Source: Actinophytocola glycyrrhizae
Lineage (GTDB): Bacteria > Actinomycetota > Actinomycetes > Mycobacteriales > Pseudonocardiaceae
Direction: 5' to 3'
DNA: 64,000 nt
NCBI RefSeq assembly: GCF_042653545.1
Contig: NZ_JBHSIS010000006.1
Coordinates: 744,001-808,000 of the forward strand
This document shows positions 30,270 to 38,600 of this stretch, one piece after another. The notes beneath the pieces are model-generated. The model was not told where the DNA came from, did no database searches, and was given only the letters and a program-made list of their open reading frames with translations. Position 1 is the stretch's first letter. The number at the start of each line of letters is the position of its first letter. Position numbers and translations under genes: made by a program.

Positions 30270-30875
30270 TCATGCCGTGCGGTCGGCGACCAGCACGAAC
30301 TCGTTGTAGGTGAACGCCTTGCCCGCGAAACGGGGCAGGGGGAACGACTGCCGCCTGGTCCTGGTGAACCCCACCTGGTGGGCGACGTCGGTGAGCGCGT
30401 CGAAGTCGGAGAACGCGACGTGCGTGCTGTCACTCGCGTAGCCGCGCTCCTGCGGGCAGATCAGCACCAGGCGCGCGTCGTCCGACAGGTACTCCACGTA
30501 GCCGGAGAGGATCCTGATCGCGTCCTCCCTCGGCATGTGCTCGACGAGGTGCGCGGCGAGCATGCCGTGAAACCGGCCCGGTTTCGCGTACTCGCTCTCG
30601 GCGAACTCGTCGGTGGTGAACGCGGTGAGCCCGCGCTCACGGCACGTCTCGACGGAGGTCCTGTTGTGGTCGACCCCGACCCCGCGCGGCGCGAGGTGGG
30701 CGAGGCAGCGGCCGATGCCGCACCCGACGTCGAGCACCTCGCGGTCACCGAACAGGCGGCGGAGGTTCCACCGGTAGGGCGCCTGTACGTCCAGAACCCG
30801 CTTCCACAGCGGCAGTTCGAGCCGCTTGAGCCGGTTGGTGTACTCCTCGCCCTCGGTCGATTCCAGGGAAGCCAT
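30270..30875 (-). CDS. Class I SAM-dependent methyltransferase between the two GlfT2 genes
   Basis: A 201-residue methyltransferase. Motif I is VLDVGCGIG (47-55), VGVDHNRTSVETC follows as the acidic motif, and LAAHLVEHMPREDAIRIL is motif IV with the post-motif typical of small-molecule enzymes. No membrane span. It lies 29 bases after the second GlfT2 gene and 29 bases before the first, all on one strand, so it very likely acts on galactan, its Galf precursor or the polyprenyl primer. O-methylation as a chain-length cap or surface decoration is an inference. ATG at 30875 is used; a TTG three codons upstream is possible. Confidence 0.85.
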   Translation of the reverse strand: MASLESTEGEEYTNRLKRLELPLWKRVLDVQAPYRWNLRRLFGDREVLDVGCGIGRCLAHLAPRGVGVDHNRTSVETCRERGLTAFTTDEFAESEYAKPGRFHGMLAAHLVEHMPREDAIRILSGYVEYLSDDARLVLICPQERGYASDSTHVAFSDFDALTDVAHQVGFTRTRRQSFPLPRFAGKAFTYNEFVLVADRTA

Positions 30876-30904
30876 TGACCACAAGTCCTATCCGAAGAGG
30901 ATCG

Positions 30905-32845
30905 TCACAGGTCGTACAGGCGGCGCCAGTTCTCCCTGCTGACCAGCGACGGCACGGCCGCCCGGTACTCCTCCCGCAGGCGTGGCAGCTCGGACACCAG
31001 GCGCCGCACCAGACGGGCCGCCTCCTTGCCGAGTTCGATGGTCACCGCACGGTCGCGCTTGCGCAACCGCACGCCCTCCTGCGAGCCGTCGGTGACGACG
31101 ACCGTGTCGAACTGGGAGAGGTGCCACCAGGTGGCGTCCTTGCGGGTGACCGCGCCGAGCTGGTGGGTGGTGCGGCCCATGGCCAGGTGCACCAGGCGCT
31201 TCAGCAGCACCAGGCGCGCGTGGCTCGGCGTCGCGCCCGCCTGGACGATCGGCACGGCACCCGCCTTGATACCGGGGACCTCCGAGGCCGGGTGCATGAC
31301 CGTGTCCGGGTAGGCGGAACGCAGCTCGCGGATCTCCTTCGCCGCGGCCGCGCCGCCGTCGTGCAGGAAGTCCGGCCCCTTCAGGAAGTCCCCCATGGAC
31401 TTGATCAGGGTGGCCGCCAGGCCGTACTCCATCGACAACAGGTTGCGGGAGATCCGCGAGAGCAGCACCCGCGCGATCTGCTTGGGCTCGATCTCAGCGT
31501 GCAGCGCCGAGACGATCAGCGCGTTCCGGACCGCGAAGTACTCGTTCCACTTGTCGAGGTCCTTCCAGTCGAAGTCGGCGTGCCACAGGCCGGCGCCGGG
31601 CAGCGTCACGGTGGCGAAGCCGTTGGCGCGGGCCCGGTAGCCGTACTCCACGTCGTCCCACTGGAAGAACAGCGGCAGTGGCAGACCGACGGCGCCGACC
31701 ACCTCGGCCGGGATCAGGCACGACCACCATGCGTTGTAGTCCGCGTCGACCCTGCGGTCGCCCCGGTTGACCCGGCCGGTCGGCACCCCGTCGTCGTCGA
31801 GCTCCTCGGCGAGCAGGTCGACGTCGTTCAGCGCGCCCTTCACGACCTTGCCCGGGATGAGCTGTGCGAAGTCCGCGTACTCCGCGCCGGCCAGCAGGAC
31901 GGTCGGGTGCAGCAGCCGCAGCATCTGGCCGCCCACGATCGTGGGTTCCGTGGTGCGGTTCGCGAACGCGGTCAGCCGGATCGCGATCTCCGGCTCGCAC
32001 AGCACGTCGTCGTCCATCAGCAGCACGTTCGCGTCCGCGGCGCCGTGCTCGGTGACCTCGTACATGCCGCGGCCGAACCCGCCCGCGCCGCCGAGATTGG
32101 GCTGCTGGATGTACCGCAGCCGGTCGCCGAGCGTCCGCTGGATCTCCGGGAACGCCTCCCGCGAGTCGACCGTGTCGGTGCCCTGGTCGACCACGAAGAT
32201 CGACTCGAGCACCGCGAGGCTCTCGGGGTCGCGCCCGAGCGACTGCAGTGTCCTGGTGCAGTCGTCGGCGCGGTTGAACGTGCAGATGACCACGGAGGTC
32301 GGGCGCAGCTTCTCCGGCGCGGACACGGTCCACCGCAGCTGCTCGACCTCGAGTTCCTCGTCACCGGTGGTGATCTCGAGCCACAGGAACCCGCCGTCGA
32401 CGAACTTGTCGAGCGCGGCGGTCAGCGTCACCGGCTCGCGCCGCAGGCCGGTCAGCTCACGGGCCGCGATCACCCTGGTCTCGCCCGCGGGGTCCGACGC
32501 GACGAGCGCGACGCGGCCGGAGCCGGTGAGCGTCAGCTCGACGTCGACCTCGTTCACCACGGTCCAGCGCTGCCAGTAGCTGGCCGGGAAACGGCCGAAG
32601 TAGGTGTCGGTGGTGACGGCGGAGCCCGCGTGCACTACCAGGCGCTGCCGCTCGCGGACCGCGTTGCCCTGCTCGACCTGGAGGTACAGGTCGTCAGGGC
32701 ACACCGGGTCCGGGCCCCGGAACAACCCGCGCTGCGCGACGAGCCGGTTGCCCGGTTCCTGCACCGTGGTCCTGGTTTCCGCCTCGGCCGCCGGCTGCTG
32801 GACGGTTGCGGCGACTCCAACGGGTGTCGGGCTGCTGCCGGGCAT
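30905..32845 (-). CDS. GlfT2-like galactofuranosyltransferase (copy 2)
   Basis: A 646-residue paralogue of GlfT2. It shares the domain order and catalytic positions: ICTFNRADDC, LLMDDDV (Asp278-280), NAWWSCLIP, QWDDVEYGYRA (Asp397/398) and LWHADF (His422). It is clearly divergent over the rest and has an extra N-terminal stretch (residues about 1-35). All metal and catalytic residues are kept, so it is probably active, but linkage or acceptor may differ from copy 1. The ATG at 32845 follows GGAGGT at 10 bases, a better start than the ATG 24 codons upstream. Divergent from galE. Confidence 0.9.
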   Translation of the reverse strand: MPGSSPTPVGVAATVQQPAAEAETRTTVQEPGNRLVAQRGLFRGPDPVCPDDLYLQVEQGNAVRERQRLVVHAGSAVTTDTYFGRFPASYWQRWTVVNEVDVELTLTGSGRVALVASDPAGETRVIAARELTGLRREPVTLTAALDKFVDGGFLWLEITTGDEELEVEQLRWTVSAPEKLRPTSVVICTFNRADDCTRTLQSLGRDPESLAVLESIFVVDQGTDTVDSREAFPEIQRTLGDRLRYIQQPNLGGAGGFGRGMYEVTEHGAADANVLLMDDDVLCEPEIAIRLTAFANRTTEPTIVGGQMLRLLHPTVLLAGAEYADFAQLIPGKVVKGALNDVDLLAEELDDDGVPTGRVNRGDRRVDADYNAWWSCLIPAEVVGAVGLPLPLFFQWDDVEYGYRARANGFATVTLPGAGLWHADFDWKDLDKWNEYFAVRNALIVSALHAEIEPKQIARVLLSRISRNLLSMEYGLAATLIKSMGDFLKGPDFLHDGGAAAAKEIRELRSAYPDTVMHPASEVPGIKAGAVPIVQAGATPSHARLVLLKRLVHLAMGRTTHQLGAVTRKDATWWHLSQFDTVVVTDGSQEGVRLRKRDRAVTIELGKEAARLVRRLVSELPRLREEYRAAVPSLVSRENWRRLYDL

Positions 32846-32951
32846 TCGAGTCCAGACCTCCACGGGGCACGGGCCACTGTCGATGAGCCAGCGTACCCGC
32901 CACCACGATTCGGTCACCTTGAGGTCACGACGGTGGCGCGGGCGGTCCCGT

Positions 32952-32957
32952 TATGAT
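32952..32957 (+). promoter_or_regulatory. -10 element of the galE promoter
   Basis: TATGAT, 33 bases before the GTG of galE. No convincing -35 is seen. The 145-base gap to the divergent GlfT2 copy 2 should also hold its promoter. Confidence 0.45.
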
Positions 32958-32990
32958 TCGACGTCCGCGATCACCAGAAGGAGACCAGCC

Positions 32991-33929
32991 GTGCGCGCAC
33001 TCGTCACCGGCGGCGCCGGCTTCATCGGCTCGACGTTGGTCGACCGGCTCATCCGCGACGGACACGAGGTGACCGTCGTCGACGACCTGTCCCGCGGCAG
33101 CCGGGAGAACCTCGCGGAGGCACGGGACAGCGGCAGGCTCGAGCTGCGCGAGGTGGGCATCAACGACCCCGCGCTGACCGAGGTCGTCGCCGAGGCCGCG
33201 CCGGAGGTCGTCTTCCACCTCGCCGCGCAGATCGACGTGCGCAGCAGCGTGGCCGACCCGTTCGACGACGCGACCCGCAACGTGCTCGGGACCATCGCGG
33301 TCGCGGAGGCGGCCCGCGGGGCGGGCGTGCGCAAGGTCGTCTTCGCCTCGTCCGGGGGTTCCATCTACGGCACGCCCGCGGACCTGCCGGTCGCCGAGAC
33401 CGCGCCGCTGCACCCCAAGGCCCCGTACGCGGCGAGCAAGATCTCCGCGGAGATGTACCTGAACACCTACCGCGAGCTGTACGGGCTCGACTGCACCCAC
33501 CTCGCGCCCGCGAACGTGTACGGCCCGCGGCAGAACCCGCACGGCGAGGCGGGCGTGGTGGCCATCTTCGCGAACGCCCTGCTCACCGGCAGGCGAACGA
33601 CACTGTTCGGCGACGGCGGCAACACCCGCGACTACGTGTTCGTCGACGACGTCGTCGCCGCGTTCGTCGCGGCGTCCGGCGACGTCGGCGGCGGCAGGCG
33701 GTACAACATCGGCACCGGGGTGCAGACCTCGGACCGGGAGCTGCACACCCTGGTGGCGCACGCAGCGAACGCGCCGGACGAGGCCGTGTTCGAACCGGCA
33801 CGGCTGGGTGACCTGCGCGCGTCCGCCCTGGACGCGACCGCCGCGGCCACCGACCTCGGCTGGCGACCCGGGGTGGACCTGGCAGAGGGCATCCGCAGGA
33901 CGGTCGACTACTTCCGCAAGCAGCTCTGA
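32991..33929 (+). CDS. galE: UDP-glucose 4-epimerase family protein
   Basis: A 312-residue extended SDR: ALVTGGAGFIGS at the N-terminus, VFASSGGSIYG (Ser), YAASK (Tyr/Lys), PANVYGPRQ, and DYVFVDDVV. It should interconvert UDP-Glc and UDP-Gal, giving the UDP-Galp that Glf converts to UDP-Galf, and resembles Mtb Rv3634c. Close relatives include dTDP-glucose 4,6-dehydratases and UDP-GlcNAc epimerases, so other substrates are possible. AGAAGGAGA gives a strong ribosome site before the GTG at 32991. The gene sits between the GlfT2 block and the GT2/DUF2304 pair. Confidence 0.88.
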   Translation: MRALVTGGAGFIGSTLVDRLIRDGHEVTVVDDLSRGSRENLAEARDSGRLELREVGINDPALTEVVAEAAPEVVFHLAAQIDVRSSVADPFDDATRNVLGTIAVAEAARGAGVRKVVFASSGGSIYGTPADLPVAETAPLHPKAPYAASKISAEMYLNTYRELYGLDCTHLAPANVYGPRQNPHGEAGVVAIFANALLTGRRTTLFGDGGNTRDYVFVDDVVAAFVAASGDVGGGRRYNIGTGVQTSDRELHTLVAHAANAPDEAVFEPARLGDLRASALDATAAATDLGWRPGVDLAEGIRRTVDYFRKQL

Positions 33930-33960
33930 TCCCGCCGGGGACCTTCGGGCGTCGAACCGG

Positions 33961-34332
33961 TCAGGACACCTGCGCTTCGCTGCTCTCGCCGTCGGCGGGG
34001 GCCGCCGGGGGTTCCGCGTTGCCGATCGCGATCGCGCGGGCGAGGCGGGCGTACCGCAGTTCGAGTTCCTTGAACCGCAGGTAGGTGTTGATGGTGGCGA
34101 ACGCGAAGGCCACCACCATCCCGTACAGCACCAGGTCGGTGCCGCGGCCGACGCCGATGATCTGCGCCAGCCTGCTGACCTCCGAGGGCAGCAGCACGGC
34201 GAGCACGCCGAACACCATGAACAGGGCGAAACCGATCTTGACGCCCGCACCGGCCAGTGTGGTGCCGTGGTGCCGCAGGAACGACACCAGCACGATCAGC
34301 ACCGCGAGTATGAGCAGGAACTGGATCACCAT
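33961..34332 (-). CDS. DUF2304 membrane protein
   Basis: A 123-residue protein with three transmembrane segments (VIQFLLILAVLIVLVSFL, then VKIGFALFMVFGVLAVLL, then VLYGMVVAFAFATINTYL) and a charged cytosolic C-terminus that looks helical or coiled (KELELRYARLARA). DUF2304 proteins accompany polyprenol-phosphate GT2 genes and are thought to anchor or assist them. It follows such a GT2 gene by 7 bases. A second DUF2304/GT2 pair is at 57.0-58.2 kb. Confidence 0.85.
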   Translation of the reverse strand: MVIQFLLILAVLIVLVSFLRHHGTTLAGAGVKIGFALFMVFGVLAVLLPSEVSRLAQIIGVGRGTDLVLYGMVVAFAFATINTYLRFKELELRYARLARAIAIGNAEPPAAPADGESSEAQVS

Positions 34333-34339
34333 GAGGTGG

Positions 34340-35029
34340 TCACCTCCTCGCGTTCGTGCGCAGCACGGTGTCGAACATGATGTTGACGCCGTTGATCAGC
34401 GACTGGCCCTTGGCCATCGAGTACTCGGTGTACTGGATGGTCACCGGCTCCTCCGCGACCCGCCAGCGCTCCCGCACGATCATCTCCACGATCTGCGAGG
34501 CGTGCCCCATGCCGTTCAGGGTGATGTTCATGTCGTCGGCGACGGTCTTGTTGAACACCCGCAGGCCGTTGTGCGCGTCGGAGAGGTGGAGCTTGCGCAG
34601 GCGTGGCGACAGCGCGACCACGCTCTTCAGCACGATCCGCTTGAGTCGCGGGATGTGCGCGGTGTCGCCGTGGAAACGGGTGCCGACCACGATGTCCAAC
34701 GGCTCGTCCCGCAGCCGCCGCACCATCCGCTCGACGTCGGACACCAGGTGCTGCCCGTCGGAGTCGAAGGTGGCGAAGTACGCCGCGCCCGCCTGGGAAC
34801 GGGCGTACTCGACGCCCGTCTGGATCGCCGCGCCCTGGCCGAGGTTCACCGGGTGCCGCACCAGGTGCGCGCCGGTGGAACGGATCTGCTCCGCGGAGCC
34901 GTCCTTGCTGCCGTCGTCGACACACACGATGTTCGGGAACACCTGCAACGCGTCGTTGACGACCTCGGCGACGACGGGGGCCTCGTTGTACACGGGAACC
35001 ACCAGCCACACATCACGCTGGTCCGCCAC
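34340..35029 (-). CDS. GT2-family polyprenyl-phosphate glycosyltransferase (DPM1-like)
   Basis: A 229-residue GT-A enzyme. The nucleotide-sugar site is LVVPVYNEAPVV, VCVDDGSKDGS and FATFDSDGQH (DxD-like), and the acceptor-side loop reads SDAHNGLRVFNK. No transmembrane span is present, so it probably relies on the adjacent DUF2304 protein for membrane association. It would load a sugar onto a polyprenyl phosphate for use by GT-C enzymes outside. The sugar is unknown. Divergent from the nucleotide-sugar dehydrogenase gene. Confidence 0.88.
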   Translation of the reverse strand: MADQRDVWLVVPVYNEAPVVAEVVNDALQVFPNIVCVDDGSKDGSAEQIRSTGAHLVRHPVNLGQGAAIQTGVEYARSQAGAAYFATFDSDGQHLVSDVERMVRRLRDEPLDIVVGTRFHGDTAHIPRLKRIVLKSVVALSPRLRKLHLSDAHNGLRVFNKTVADDMNITLNGMGHASQIVEMIVRERWRVAEEPVTIQYTEYSMAKGQSLINGVNIMFDTVLRTNARR

Positions 35030-35162
35030 GTTGCCTCCCGATGCCCGCCAGATCGCGCGAGCCAGACTACCGGCGGGCCGGCAAGGGGCAGCACAGGGTG
35101 ACGTTAGGCTGCGATGGCATTCGCAAAACCAGCTGCGTCAGTAAACGAATGGGACTGTCTCG

Positions 35163-36452
35163 GTGAAGATTGCTGTCATCGCGCTCGGAAAGATCGGCCT
35201 GCCGCTGGCCGTGCAGTTCGCGTCGAAGGGCCACGAGGTCGTTGGTGTCGACGTGAACGCCGACGTGGTGGACCTGGTGAACAAGGGCGTCGAGCCGTTC
35301 CCGGGTGAGGCGGAGCTGCAGGACAGGCTCTCGGAGCTGGTACCCGCAGGTGCGCTGCGTGCCACCACCGACTACGCCGACGCGGTGCCCGGTGCCGACG
35401 CCGTCGTGCTCGTCGTGCCGCTGTTCGTGGACGACGAGGCCCGGCCGGACTTCGGCTGGATGGACGCGGCCACCAGGGAGCTGGCCCGCCACCTCACCAA
35501 GGGCACGCTCGTCTCCTACGAGACCACGCTGCCCGTCGGCACCACCCGCGAGCGCTGGAAGCCGATGCTGGAGGAGGGCTCGGGCCTGACCGAGGGCGCC
35601 GACTTCCACCTGGTGTTCTCCCCCGAGCGCGTGCTGACCGGCCGTGTGTTCGCCGACCTGCGCAAGTACCCGAAGCTGATCGGCGGCCTGTCCGAGGCGG
35701 GTACCGCCAAGGCCCGCGAGTTCTACGAGGCCGTACTGGACTTCGACGACCGCCCCGACCTCGAGCGCGGCAACGGTGTGTGGGATCTGGGTTCCGCCGA
35801 GGCCAGTGAGCTGGCGAAGCTGGCGGAGACCACCTACCGCGACGTGAACATCGGCCTCGCGAACCAGTTCGCCCGGTTCGCCGCCACCGCGGGCATCGAC
35901 ATCTACCAGGTGATCGAGGCATCGAACTCCCAGCCGTACAGCCACATCCACCGGCCGGGCATCGCCGTCGGCGGGCACTGCATCCCGGTCTACCCCCGGC
36001 TCTATCTGTGGAACGACCCGGAGGCGACCGTCGTGCGCGCGGCCCGCGAGGCCAACGCGGCCATGCCGGGCTACACGGTCGGCCTGCTGGAGGGCGCGCA
36101 CGGCGAGCTGTCCGGGCAGCGGGTGGCCGTGCTGGGCGCCGCCTACCGCGGTGGCGTGAAGGAGACCGCGTTCTCCGGTGTCTTCGCGACCGTGCAGGCA
36201 CTGAAGGACCGGGGAGCGACCGTGCTGGTGCACGACCCCATGTACACCGACGAGGAGCTGGCCAAGCTCGGCTTCGACGCATACCACCTCGGTGAGAAGG
36301 TCGACGCCGCCGTCGTGCAGGCCGACCACGCCGAGTACGCGAAGCTCCGCCCCGCCGACCTCCCCGGCATCACGACGTTCGTCGACGGCCGCCGCGTCAG
36401 CTCCGCGGAGGCCTGGCCGGGCGTCACCTACCGCGTCATCGGGAAGGCCTGA
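35163..36452 (+). CDS. UDP-GlcNAc 6-dehydrogenase (WbpA-like)
   Basis: A 429-residue nucleotide-sugar dehydrogenase: NAD-binding IAVIALGKIGLPLAV, ETTLPVGTT, SPERVLTG, and the catalytic cysteine (Cys273) in GGHCIPVYP, where most enzymes have DP after the V/L. The C-terminal domain has VLGAAYRGGVKET. The ManNAc/GlcNAc group (WecC/WbpA) fits better than UDP-glucose dehydrogenase. The aminotransferase, oxidoreductase, acetyltransferase and 2-epimerase genes downstream point to UDP-GlcNAc to UDP-GlcNAcA in the diacetamido-mannuronate route. GTG start. It is followed by the acetyltransferase gene after 3 bases. Confidence 0.88.
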   Translation: MKIAVIALGKIGLPLAVQFASKGHEVVGVDVNADVVDLVNKGVEPFPGEAELQDRLSELVPAGALRATTDYADAVPGADAVVLVVPLFVDDEARPDFGWMDAATRELARHLTKGTLVSYETTLPVGTTRERWKPMLEEGSGLTEGADFHLVFSPERVLTGRVFADLRKYPKLIGGLSEAGTAKAREFYEAVLDFDDRPDLERGNGVWDLGSAEASELAKLAETTYRDVNIGLANQFARFAATAGIDIYQVIEASNSQPYSHIHRPGIAVGGHCIPVYPRLYLWNDPEATVVRAAREANAAMPGYTVGLLEGAHGELSGQRVAVLGAAYRGGVKETAFSGVFATVQALKDRGATVLVHDPMYTDEELAKLGFDAYHLGEKVDAAVVQADHAEYAKLRPADLPGITTFVDGRRVSSAEAWPGVTYRVIGKA

Positions 36453-36455
36453 ACC

Positions 36456-37040
36456 ATGTCATTCGTCGCGGAGAGCGCCGACGTCGCGGACAGCGCGAAG
36501 CTCGGCGAGGGCACGAAGGTCTGGCACCTCGCGCAGGTGCGCGAGGACGCCTCGCTCGGCGCGAACTGCATCATCGGGCGCGGCGCGTACATCGGCACCG
36601 GCGTGCGGATGGGCGACAACTGCAAGATCCAGAACCACGCGCTGGTGTACGAACCGGCCAAGCTGGCCGACGGCGTGTTCGTCGGCCCGGCGGTGGTGTT
36701 CACCAACGACACGTACCCGCGCGCCATCAACCCGGACGGCAGCCTGAAGAGCGCGTCGGACTGGGAACCCGTGGGTGTGACCCTCGAAGAGGGCGCCGCG
36801 ATCGGCGCCCGCGCGGTGTGCGTCGCACCGGTCCGGATCGGCGCATGGGCGACCGTGGCCGCGGGCGCCGTGGTGACCAAGGACGTGCCCGACTTCGCGC
36901 TGGTGGCCGGGGTACCCGCCCGCCGCATCGGCTGGGTCGGCAAGGCAGGCGCACCGCTGCGCGAGGAGGACGGTCGCTGGGTGTGCCCGCTGACCAGCGA
37001 GACCTATACCGAACGTGACGGATCGCTCACGGCGGACTGA
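36456..37040 (+). CDS. WbpD-like sugar N-acetyltransferase (left-handed beta helix)
   Basis: A 194-residue hexapeptide-repeat acetyltransferase. Imperfect [LIV]GxxxX repeats run from about residue 12 to 150 (LGANCIIGRGAYIGTGV, then IGARAVCVAPVRIG), NHALVYEP carries the probable catalytic His, and VFTNDTYPRAIN is a signature of WbpD-type 3-N-acetyltransferases. It would acetylate the 3-amino group of UDP-GlcNAc(3NH2)A with acetyl-CoA. Tightly linked to the dehydrogenase gene, 3 bases apart. Confidence 0.87.
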   Translation: MSFVAESADVADSAKLGEGTKVWHLAQVREDASLGANCIIGRGAYIGTGVRMGDNCKIQNHALVYEPAKLADGVFVGPAVVFTNDTYPRAINPDGSLKSASDWEPVGVTLEEGAAIGARAVCVAPVRIGAWATVAAGAVVTKDVPDFALVAGVPARRIGWVGKAGAPLREEDGRWVCPLTSETYTERDGSLTAD

Positions 37041-37043
37041 CGC

Positions 37044-38567
37044 TCAGCGGCGGCGCAGTCCCGGGATTGGGAGTTTCGCGACCTCGGCGCGGTTCAGCAC
37101 CCACCACACCGCCAGGAAGCCGACCGCGAACACCGGGTCGAGCAGCACCGGCAACTCGGCGAGGTGCTCGACGACGACGGTAGCGGCCGCCACGACGATA
37201 CCGAGCGCCACCTTGGCGAACACCGAGCGCCACCGGTGGCCGTCCGTGCGCCACACGACGCCGATGGGGATCGCCGCGAGCACGACGGTCCCGCAAAGGT
37301 AGCCGAGCGCGATGCCGGGAAGCCCCAGGCTCGGCGCAAGCAGGAGCCACATGGCGGTACCGACCGCCATGCCCGAGATGTTGGCGGCGGTCGTCACCGC
37401 CATCCCCCGGCGGGATCGGGAGTTCAGCGCGTTCACGCTGGCCACGCACAAGTTTGTGGCCAGTACCGCGACGACCAGCACCGGCAACAGCTTCTCGGCA
37501 CCGGCAAAAGACGGTCCCCAGATCACACCGACGATCAGCCTGCTGCACACCATGATCGAGCCGAAGATGGCCACCATGATCACGGCCAGGCCCCGGGTCG
37601 CCCGGTCGGTCTGGATCCGCACAGCCTCGAGGTCGCGTCGCCCCCGCGCCTCGGCCAACGATGGCAGCAGCACCAGCGTCAATGCGACGACCAACATCGA
37701 GGCAGGCGTGGCCAGGGCGATCGCGGACGCGTACTGCCCAGCGTCCGCATCGCCGGTCACCCATCGCGCCGCGATCTGGGAGAGCTGCAGAAACCCGGTG
37801 TTGGCCAGGGTGGCGATGGCGCCAAGAAGCACGAATCCATCCAGCTCCCGACGTCGTGTGCGGTCTGTCTCACCCTTTGCTCCGTAAGGCCATCCAGCCA
37901 CGGTGTAGAGGCCATAGGTCAGCACGAGTGGCAGTACCAGGGCGGTGCTGCGTACGCCGGCCAGCAGGAGCACCACCAAGCAGGCCAGGCCGAGCAGCAC
38001 ACTCGCCACGTCCCACAGAGTGGCCCGGGCGACCTGGCCAGCTCCGAACTGGACGCCTCTGGTGAAGCTGTAGCCGGAGTACGCCACGGTCAGCGCGGCC
38101 ACGCTCAGCGCGCCAGTCCAGGACCCACCGTCGAACAGCGTCCACAGGAGCAGGCTTGCAGCGCCGAGCAGCAGCCCGGTCTGCACGGCACGTTTCCGCA
38201 GGTGTCCCACGGTGGCCCGTGCCACCTCGGGCTCCCCTGCGCCGCGCGCTCTGGCGACGAACATCGACGCCGCGCTACCGGTCGTAGTCGGCCACAGCAG
38301 CGCCAGGATCAACGACATGGCGATGGCAGACGCCACCTCGCCGAGCACGCTCTTGCCCGCGAGGTGGCCAACCAGGACCGACGTGGCGAACCGCAGGATC
38401 CCCTGCGCGACGAGACCGACCGTGCTGTATGCGCTACCACGGGTCAGGGAGGTGGGAACAGGCTGATCCAGCCGCACGGGGCGCAGCATGCGCGCGAGCA
38501 GGCCCTGCTTCTTCTCGACCACGGTCACCGACGAACCCTTGCGGGCACGGACGGGTGCATGCGGCAT
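37044..38567 (-). CDS. Oligosaccharide flippase (Wzx/MOP superfamily)
   Basis: A 507-residue membrane protein with about twelve to fourteen hydrophobic helices after a 45-residue cytosolic N-terminus. The first helices (GSAYSTVGLVAQGILRFATS) and the internal LLPVLVVAVLATNLCVASVN fit MOP/Wzx flippases. It would turn lipid-linked repeat units to the outer face for polymerisation. It converges with the acetyltransferase gene (3-base gap). It is probably paired with the glycosyltransferase gene just upstream on the same strand. Confidence 0.85.
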   Translation of the reverse strand: MPHAPVRARKGSSVTVVEKKQGLLARMLRPVRLDQPVPTSLTRGSAYSTVGLVAQGILRFATSVLVGHLAGKSVLGEVASAIAMSLILALLWPTTTGSAASMFVARARGAGEPEVARATVGHLRKRAVQTGLLLGAASLLLWTLFDGGSWTGALSVAALTVAYSGYSFTRGVQFGAGQVARATLWDVASVLLGLACLVVLLLAGVRSTALVLPLVLTYGLYTVAGWPYGAKGETDRTRRRELDGFVLLGAIATLANTGFLQLSQIAARWVTGDADAGQYASAIALATPASMLVVALTLVLLPSLAEARGRRDLEAVRIQTDRATRGLAVIMVAIFGSIMVCSRLIVGVIWGPSFAGAEKLLPVLVVAVLATNLCVASVNALNSRSRRGMAVTTAANISGMAVGTAMWLLLAPSLGLPGIALGYLCGTVVLAAIPIGVVWRTDGHRWRSVFAKVALGIVVAAATVVVEHLAELPVLLDPVFAVGFLAVWWVLNRAEVAKLPIPGLRRR

Positions 38568-38600
38568 TGGAGCGTCACGGCGGTGAGCGTACTTACCGGG

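Noticed and set aside
28339..32845. GlfT2 duplication as an assembly artefact
   Set aside because: The two copies share motifs but differ throughout in sequence and length and have a distinct gene between them.
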